From Mercenaria mercenaria (lineage: Eukaryota; Mollusca; Bivalvia; Venerida; Veneridae): 64,000 nucleotides of DNA. The position numbers were made by a program, and so were the translations under genes. The notes under the pieces are model-generated. The model searched no databases, was not told the DNA's origin, and saw only the letters and a program-made list of their open reading frames with translations. The stretch covers positions 60,866,001 to 60,930,000 of the forward strand of contig NC_069366.1 in the NCBI RefSeq assembly GCF_021730395.1, written 5' to 3'. Below are positions 57,201 through 64,000 of this stretch, piece after piece; the stretch's first letter is position 1, and each line of letters starts with the position of its first letter.

Positions 57201-60200
57201 CTGTAACAAATTAGATATGTAAAATCTAATTTTGAGACTTTACTTTATTTCATATAAACAAACAAGAAGAGCAAAAACGAACTTTGCGGTAACGAGATTT
57301 CAATTCAATATTTTTTTCTCTTTTATTTTCTTTTTTTTTTTTCAACTTTTTCGCCGGAAGTTACCAGTGGACACCGCCTACGTGCAGAAGAAAACTCTAG
57401 GAAGTGAATAACATGGTGTCATATATTTGATCAATAAGATTTTCACTAACGTAAAAAGAGGCACTGAACCCTAATCTCGTACAGTTATGTTGGTTCCTGT
57501 CTCCTTGATTGTTCTTTCCTTTATTTTCAGTAAGCATGATATTTTTGCACTTGTTATAAAAAACGAAATACAGACAAATCTTACAAATTGTGTCTTATTC
57601 AAATGCAGGTATTTAGGTTGTTCTTTTGTTGGTTTAATGTTAGAATACCGGATACCCGTATCCACTCGGTTCTAGGCACCTTTGCCGTCAACTTGAATTC
57701 CTAAGAAAAAAATCTGGATCAGGGCCGACTTACTTTTTATTTTATGTATATTTCAGTGGTTTAAGTCTATGTAATGTCACAGTTAATCTCATTACATCAG
57801 CGCACTGTCTGCATAACATTAAAACGTTAGTGTTCGTGCAAAATAGCAAACTCGGATTTTTTAAAATATCTTTTTAAACAGAAAACGAGCATTGCAATTA
57901 ATAATTGTTATTAATGGCTATTTATTCTAGTTTTTCTGCAGTTTTGACATGCGGTAAAGTGGTTAACCTTTATCTTGCTAAATTTCAATAATGAACTTGT
58001 CCATCTTTCCATTTGGAAGCTTAGATTATTGTCGGATGTGCAGGCTGATCATGATCTACACTGGTCGCAAAGGCAGAATCAAGCGTGTCCAGCATAGTAA
58101 GGGTTAAATCCCGACTGGGAAAATACTTTTTGCATTTGTTAATAATTGACACACTGACTTTTTTCTTTTGACACATTTTTCTTCTGAAGCCGTATTCTTT
58201 GTATGTTTTCAGGAACATTGGGTGACGCAAGGAAAGAGACACATGGGCGCTTTAAACTTCAGGAAACCGGTAAACCAAAATACCGTCACGACAAATGGGG
58301 TGGTTATTTGGTCAAGCAAGATGGAAACACTATAATTACTGAGGTTTATATACCGGCCACATGCGCTATCGGGGAATGGTCCTTTTGTGTGACTACAAAA
58401 ACGAAAGGACAAAAGAAAAGTATTGCATATGAGCATCCTGAAGATTTTTATATTCTGTTCAATCCATGGTGCAAAGGTGTGTATAATATACGCCGCTGTG
58501 CATTAATCTTTAGTCTGCTGGCGGAAAGTGCAGGCTGATCGTGGTCTACACTGGTCGATATTCAGTCAGTAAATTTTCAGTGAAAAGCCTTTTGAATAAT
58601 AAGTGGAACTACCCAAATTGAATAAGTCCATTTTAGACATTTAGCAGGTTAAAGGTTAACCACCGTATGGGCTTTGCGATCAGCTAGATCTAGATCAATG
58701 CACATCCATACTCAACGGTTCGTTTATGAATTCCAGCACTTACATGCAACAGATATATATGGTTCCAGATCAGACTACATGGATGTGCAGACTAATGTGG
58801 ACCATACTGGTCGCAAAACCGCACAGCAGCGAATATTTTGTATTCTATGAGCTCTTGTTTTAAAGGGAAATGCCTCTTGATTGATGTCACAGTATTCAAA
58901 ATTGCAATAGATAACAGTTTGATTCCTAAAATCACAAATAAAACCGGAATTAAGTATAATAAATTATATTTATTAAATGGTTTTGGCGGTCAATGTGCAA
59001 ATAGTTTAGATTATTGACCAGCAAGGCATTTAAGCCTTTCCCTGCTAAATTTCTTTAATGAGCTCGTCTACCTTTCAATTTGGTCAGTACCATTAACTTT
59101 TAAAAGGGGTGTTTACCATAAAGAAACAAACTGAATGGCGAATAGTGGAGATCTTGATCCATCTGCACGGATGAGCAGGCTGATCATGATCTACACTGGT
59201 CGCAAAAGCAGAATCTGTCGTGTCTAGCATAATAAGGGTTAAGAGCATAAGAATATTTCATTGAACGAGGGTGTGAATGAAACATGTCTATATAAAATGT
59301 AGGAATTATTTGTAAGATGGTCATCTTAGCCGTAGCTCACTAGGTTAACTCAAATATATCCTTAGTACCACCATGGAAGTCAGATTATATACATGATCAA
59401 CATGACACTTTGTCAGAAAGTTTGTCTTGATAACTTATATGTCAAGTTTGAAACTGCCATCTTCGGTCAAAAGTAGGTCTATAGGTACAATCACAGAAAA
59501 AAAAACCCTTGTTATTCATGATCTTTCTGAAACCTTTTTTCAATGTACATGTACATCAAAGAACGCCACATATTGAATAATCACAGACCCGGATTATCTA
59601 CTATGAAAGGTAATGATGTGTGCAACACCACTCGTGCTCCCGTGCATCGGCTGATAAGAAAGTCTATTCCAAGCTGCCGTTAAGTAGACTCCATAATGAA
59701 ACACCGTAACACAACAGTCGAGATACTGCGTGCCTTTTTGGCCATTACACAACTTAAATAGTGATGTACTGAAACTTAATGGAATCCATAAGAACATCCT
59801 CTGAAAAAAATGGAAGTTTTACATATTTATTATAGTCTGTATATTTGAAGAGTTATTTTTCTTCATCTTAATTGTAAACAAGAAGTCTAGTAAAACTCGT
59901 TCCATTAATTTGTTCGTACTTGTCAGATGATGCGACTTATATTGGAGACGTAGAGGGAGGTACAGAGGAATATGTTCTGAACGATACCGGTTTGGTGTAT
60001 AGAGGGAGCGCCTGGTTTCCTCGACCAAAAGAATGGAATTTTGGACAGGTAGGAAAAATGCCACATTATTTGACAATAAACGTTATCGAACAAAATCTAC
60101 ATACGAAGTGGCACAGATCTTCGATCTCTTCAAGAGATTTAACCTGCATGCATTGTATATATTGTATTGATTAAGCTTCAAACGCCTGTGTGGAAATAAC

Positions 60201-60666
60201 TTTAAACTAAAAACGCCATTAGAGATTTTTTGTAAAATTTTCCAACATGGGGGCCAGTCATAATAACATCATATTTTTCTGGTGTTTTTCTTCTTCTTCT
60301 TCTTCTTCTTTTGAAATAGCTTGAAAATTTGGAGAAAACGTAAAATTTAAGTTGATATTGATGTAAAAAGGCCCGGACGTGCAAAACTACAGTCAACCCA
60401 GTCTCTTAAAGACCATCTGTAAACATAGGCAACATGTCTGTAAAATTTATTTCGTTGGCAGTTTTATATTTTAACTGTAATTTTGACTCTCACTTGTATA
60501 CGAGTTTTGATGGCGTAGAGAATAAAATCTCACACATTTTTCTTTTCAACAGTTTGAGGAGGGTATACTCGAAGCTGCTCTGTTAGTTATAATGAAATGT
60601 TTCAACGCAAAAACGCAATTCAGACTGAGCGATCCCGTAACGGTTGCCAGAGTTATTGCTCAAGTC
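54225..60666 (+). CDS. Transglutaminase, N-terminal five coding exons (partial)
   Basis: Exons: 54225-54367 (donor GG|GTATGT), 55136-55515 (acceptor TTTCAG, donor GTAAGG), 58213-58476 (donor GTGTGT), 59927-60048 (donor GTAGGA), 60553-60666 (donor GTACGT). They sum to 1023 nt, 341 codons, with all phases agreeing. The first ~135 residues are a charged, lysine-rich tail with no clear domain. Next comes the transglutaminase N-terminal beta-sandwich (ELVVRRGQTFKIAVTFDRPY, then GEWSFCV). The landmark FNPWCKDDATY, EEYVLNDTGLVYRG, WNFGQFEEGILEAAL and VTVARVIAQV follow, as at the start of the catalytic core. The exon with the catalytic GQCW cysteine lies beyond the window. The family cross-links glutamine to lysine and is calcium dependent. 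No signal peptide is seen. Confidence 0.93.
54864..55019. mobile_element. 156-bp MITE in transglutaminase intron 1
   Basis: 11-bp terminal inverted repeats ATTCTAACACG / CGTGTTAGAAT enclose AACAGTGAA..TTCACTGTT and ATGGCGGCGCGC. It is related to the element at 53225-53977. Confidence 0.7.
55649..56186. repeat. 46-bp satellite, about 12 units, in transglutaminase intron 2
   Basis: CAGCGTCAGA recurs at 55695, 55741 and 55787 (exact 46-bp period) and continues with slight variation to about 56162. The unit reads CAGCGTCAGAGATGTTTATA, then TGCTGTTACGGATCTCTGAA and ACATTT. Each unit contains a TTTCAG-like acceptor hexamer. It begins 134 bases after the donor of exon 2. Confidence 0.9.
57962..58107 (+). 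mobile_element. MITE of the TAACC..GCTAAA family, intron 2
   Basis: It runs from TTAACCTTTATCTTGCTAAA to GTCCAGCATAGTAAGGGTTAA. The interior GGCTGATCATGATCTACACT matches 22865-23067, with an internal deletion. Confidence 0.65.
58505..58657 (-). mobile_element. MITE of the same family, inverted, intron 3
   Basis: It reads TTTAGTCTGCTGGCGGAAAG to TTAGCAGGTTAAAGGTTA. The element lies 29 bases after the donor of exon 3. CAGTAAATTTTCAGTGAAAAG is shared with 22944-22965. Confidence 0.65.
58660..58830. mobile_element. Diverged palindromic MITE remnant, intron 3
   Basis: GGATGTGCAGACTAATGTGG and CATACTGGTCGCAAAACCGCAC recall the GGTCGCAAA palindromic element at 40935-41127. The ends are not clean. 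Confidence 0.4.
59031..59241 (+). mobile_element. MITE of the TAACC..GCTAAA family, intron 3
   Basis: TTAAGCCTTTCCCTGCTAAA to AGCATAATAAGGGTTAAG. It is close to full length compared with 22865-23067. Confidence 0.7.
59335..59510 (+). repeat. Hairpin-type element fragment, intron 3
   Basis: It starts GTAGCTCACTAGGTTAAC and contains CACTTTGTCAGAAAGTTTGTC, TATGTCAAGTTTGAAACTG and GTCAAAAGTAGGTC, that is, one diverged family-1 unit. The 3' hairpin is missing. Confidence 0.55.
60290..60311. repeat. (TTC)n microsatellite, transglutaminase intron 4
   Basis: Seven TTC units. Confidence 0.9.
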
Positions 60667-60734
60667 GTACGTATTCTTTCTTTCATTATGCCTTACAATT
60701 CTTGTTGGATCTGAAGTCACAAAGATGCAGTTCA

Positions 60735-60945
60735 TGGGCCATAATGGTGAATTTCATGCTTTTACAATGAATGAAGACCCCAGGTTTTGCTCCGGCATTG
60801 TTTTAGACGACGGTGGGCTCCTGGGTAGAACCATCGACCAGTAGGATGACTTCCTTATAAAAGAATTTTATAACCCTGGTGGGGTTTCGAATCCGCAGCG
60901 GTGAGCAGTGAGTGATTCATACTTACCAACCTTGACCACAGAGCC
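60735..60945 (-). mobile_element. tRNA-derived SINE of a second family, inverted
   Basis: On the minus strand from 60945: GGCTCTGTGGTCAAGGTTGG (A-box-like), then GCGGATTCGAAACCCC (B-box-like), a leucine/serine-type tRNA head. The body runs to the complement of GAATGAAGACCCCAGG near 60765-60785. The family is familiar from molluscan genomes by recollection. It is diverged. Confidence 0.65.
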
Positions 60946-62664
60946 TATTGACATTAATTTCTGGAGCAAAAAGTGATTTAACACGTAATTAGATAATAAA
61001 ATCTGTAAAAAAGATCATTTTGAATCAAAGAATGCAACCAAGAAGAATACAAGCAGACTCTGTTTAATTGAGTCTATTCATGATAGATAATGAAATGTGC
61101 AACACCTCTCGCGCCCCCTAGCATCGGAACTCTTTTACACGTATGTTGAATGGACTCCATGATCCAAGAGGTCTAGAAAGTATAACAACACTGAACAAAA
61201 TTTAAATAAAAACCAGTATTTTCAGCTTTTAGTCTATTTAGTTGAAACATAGTTATAAAGATCAGTTTACAAATGATATACATGTATATATACTATCTGA
61301 TATGTGTATTACAAGCATAAATACTAGTCAAGATATATTTCTGTTGATAATCACCATTGAAATTTAAAATAAAGAAAAAATAACTCCAAACTTTTTACCA
61401 AACAAATTATTTTGCCACCAGTTGCCAAATATTTCGGCATTTTGTCTGGTCTATTTGTCGCGGCCGACAGTACTACATTAATATCACACACAAGCATCGT
61501 GTTGTTTGGTGATGAAGTGATCAGTACAGACGTACGACATTAATTTTGCGCAAAAGTGCCGTTATGTCAAGCTCTTATTTATTTCCATGATAGGAAAAAG
61601 AAACAGAAATAATAACTCCCATGAGGTCATTTTTCACTGATCAGCAGATGAAGCATACATAATAGTATTGTCGTTATATTCTTATGTCTACTATATTATT
61701 GTTACTGCGCATGTCTAATCTGAAAGCGACCCCACACGACTTTAATTAGTCGCCGGTAGGAACCGGCGACTATATTTGATATGCTTCAGGATTTTGCCAC
61801 TGGTATAGAGAAGTTATTAAAATGTGACAATGAAAAAATGATATTGTAAATAAAAGAAATATAAGGCAGTTATTGAAAAGTTTACATAAAGGAATTAGGA
61901 GCTGAAAACAGCGTTAGATTTTTATTATTTCAAAAGATAGCATTTTTAGGAAAATAGGAAAAATGTATAAAGAACTTGTCCCTAGGCTATAAATAAATTA
62001 TTACGACTGCTAGAGATTTCCAGCGAGCAATGATTGGCTGAGTCTTTACCTGTGTCTACGTCACGCTGTGTATATTTAGAATATACTACTGCTCTACATG
62101 AGCGCATGTAAAATGATTCTTTTTTTACTTTATTGTCAAACTATGCGCCTTTCATTAGAAGATATATAATATAATTTGTTGAAATGTTTCGGTTACAAGA
62201 AACCTTTTGCATTCATTGTTTGGAAATGTGAAAAATAGATCTATTTGCCGTCGTAGATTTCCGTTCTTATTCGTGAGAATGCTGGCACGTGGGTTTCAGA
62301 ACGAGGTTTAGCGCGGGTTTTGTAAACAAAGAAAAAAGATTAAGATGGTAAGAGAATAACGGTTTTAGGGTTTTACGATTTCACCAAGGATGCGACGTTT
62401 TTCAGCCTCTCAACGGCATGCAATGCACCGAAATAGCAGTTATAGCTTTATTAGCCTTTTTTTCCAATCCAATCTTCAAAATATTAGCCGACAGCTCTCC
62501 GGCGACTTGATGCTCTGCATCAAAATTTTACTTGTATCGTACTGTAGACATAGGCGGAAAAAAACACAGTGAACAACTTTCTGCTTTAACAACTTGTTGA
62601 ACTAATTACCTGCGGCCTCCATTGGAATGCAACAAGTAGTGTAGCACATGGAGACTGGGCGATT

Positions 62665-63090
62665 TCACGTGATTTTTTACAAACATATGATTGGCTAATC
62701 GCATTTATGGAGCGCCGTTTATGCAATATAAACTGTCATAGATAATTTTTTACGTAAAACTTAATAATAGTAAAAAAATCACATTTAGATACTATTTTAT
62801 TTAGCATATTTTGTCTATGAATCTCAGCAATAAACTATGTATTTTATTTTTTTGATGAAATGAATTTTGATTTCGTCAATCTCCGTAATTTGTCGGAAAG
62901 GAAACCTGAGATACCACGTGATTTCTTACAGAAATAAAATGTGATTGGCTTATCACATTTATGGAACGCCGTTTATGCAATATAACTTGCATAGATATTT
63001 TTTACGTAAAATTATTTAATAATAGTAAAAAAAAAATCAGGTTTAGATACTATTTCATTTAGTATATTTTGTCTATGAACAGCAATAAAC
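62665..63090. repeat. Tandem duplication of a ~250-bp segment
   Basis: CACGTGATTT, TGTGATTGGCT-like, GGAGCGCCGTTTATGCAATAT, TAATAGTAAAAAAA, GATACTATTT and ATATTTTGTCTATGAA occur first at about 62665-62835 and again at about 62917-63090, offset by about 252 bp. No coding is seen. Confidence 0.75.
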
Positions 63091-63453
63091 ATACATCTAT
63101 AACAGTTTCTGATCTTTATAAATTTTGGCCGCAGGAAATTTTTCGACTTGTGTATATCTAACACGATGCGACAGCACGACAATACAATGCGATAAAGTGA
63201 TATCAATGTTAAGCTGCCCCTTCTTGTTATCGTGTTGTCGTACATGTTCTCGAAGAATGGGTAACATTTTATTCAATATTGAATTATCTGTTTATATATG
63301 TAACTGAATTAGGGACATTTAAGCCACAACTTTTTTATTGATAGTACTGGTACTTTGATATCACGATAGGTTTCGGTTATGGTAGAGACGCATTTTTCAA
63401 ACTTGATTTGCTGTCCGCGATATTTTCGAAAAAGCAGTATACATACTTTGTTT

Positions 63454-63922
63454 AAGCTACAATCACACTGCCCCGGGTGGGCTTGCGGAATGAGTTATGG
63501 ATAACACCCGTAACACATCCGTAGAACTCCTAACTCATTCGTTTAGTCATCCGGTATATCCGCTCAGAAATCGGGGCATCAGGGGGCAAGGGTGCAAAGT
63601 TTTGAACATGCTCAAAATTTTGCCACGAATAATATATCCGTAAGGAATCCGTAATAAACCCGTAACAGTTCTGAAGAAAATCGTAACAGATCTTAAAAGA
63701 TCGTAGGAGTCCGGAAGACAATCATTGTGGTAAAAAAATGCGAGCTATTACGGTTTTATTCCGGTTCTAAGGTTGATTAGGTTCTGTTATGATTGTATTA
63801 GAGATTTATAACATAACAAATTCGTCAAACCCATTTATTTCCTTACACATCCGGAGCAATCCGGGGATGGGAATCCGGAATTCATCCGCAAGCCCATCCG
63901 GGGCAGTGTGATTCTAGCTTTA
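63454..63922. mobile_element. ~470-bp MITE with long terminal inverted repeats
   Basis: AATCACACTGCCCCGGGTGG then GCTTGCGGA at the left mirrors TCCGCAAGCCCATCCGGGGC then AGTGTGATT at the right. TIRs are about 29-36 bp with one mismatch in the core. The interior is rich in ATCCGTAA and TCCGGAA motifs. Superfamily unknown. Confidence 0.8.
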
Positions 63923-64000
63923 CCTGTCCTGTTTTGGGAAACAGGATCAAACTTTCATATTTAGAAAGACATTCATATTATGAACAGAAAATAAAGAAAA

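Larger units (their letters stand above)
60667..63453 (+). other. Transglutaminase intron 5, running past known exons
   Basis: No GQCW-type catalytic exon is found on the plus strand between 60667 and the end of the window, so this intron is at least 3.3 kb. It holds the SINE at 60735-60945, a short hairpin (AGTCGCCGG / CCGGCGACT, 61749-61773) and the 62665-63090 duplication. The open frame over 60644-60844 is a chance read-through plus SINE. Confidence 0.6.

Noticed and set aside
60644-60844. Frame including DDGGLLGR, resembling the DDQGVLLGRW motif expected in the next transglutaminase exon.
   Set aside because: The stretch is part of an inverted SINE body, ends at once in a stop, and lacks the following WTG and GQCW motifs. 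Chance resemblance.

Overview
The window looks like repeat-dense nuclear DNA of a marine bivalve mollusc, probably a clam. It is AT-rich, genes are split by GT-AG introns, and there is one partial host transglutaminase gene. The background is dominated by repeat types I recall from bivalve genomes: hairpin-bounded elements that begin like AGCTCACCTGAGC and end in a GGCCCTCTTGT hairpin, tRNA-derived SINEs, and many short palindromic DNA transposons. The species is an inference, since no search was run.

Layout. 1-7.3 kb: nested hairpin-bounded elements carrying internal repeats of about 145 bp. 7.3-34.7 kb: a duplicated gene segment present four times in the same orientation (units A, B, C, D). 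Each unit carries, on the minus strand, a three-exon gene for a small secreted protein: signal peptide plus coiled coil, a six-cysteine EB/EGF-like exon, and a PAN/apple-like exon. Units A and C are intact (234 and 236 residues), B and D are pseudogenes, and a fifth diverged remnant (E) lies at 43.0-43.6 kb. A Penelope-like retroelement with a candidate hammerhead ribozyme and two near-identical 462-bp MITEs sits in unit A. Unit C is flanked by a 2.3-2.6 kb inverted duplication.

35.5-41.1 kb: an orphan signal-peptide exon, then a nest of palindromic DNA elements, including an almost complete 3.9-kb inverted repeat that carries an unrecognised transposon-type protein in both arms and has a second, 0.8-kb palindrome inside one arm. 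44.0-48.7 kb: a decayed pogo-type DNA transposon with a C-terminal zinc-finger segment, then a 5'-truncated LINE with a tRNA-SINE inside its reverse transcriptase. 48.7-53.2 kb: no gene seen.

54.2-64 kb: the first five coding exons (341 residues, all phases consistent) of a transglutaminase on the plus strand. The catalytic-core exons lie beyond the window. Its introns hold a 46-bp satellite, several MITEs and a SINE. The PAN gene cluster and the transglutaminase are the only host genes I can support. There is no operon-like link between them. Both could belong to secreted, matrix or immune biology, but the sequence does not show this.
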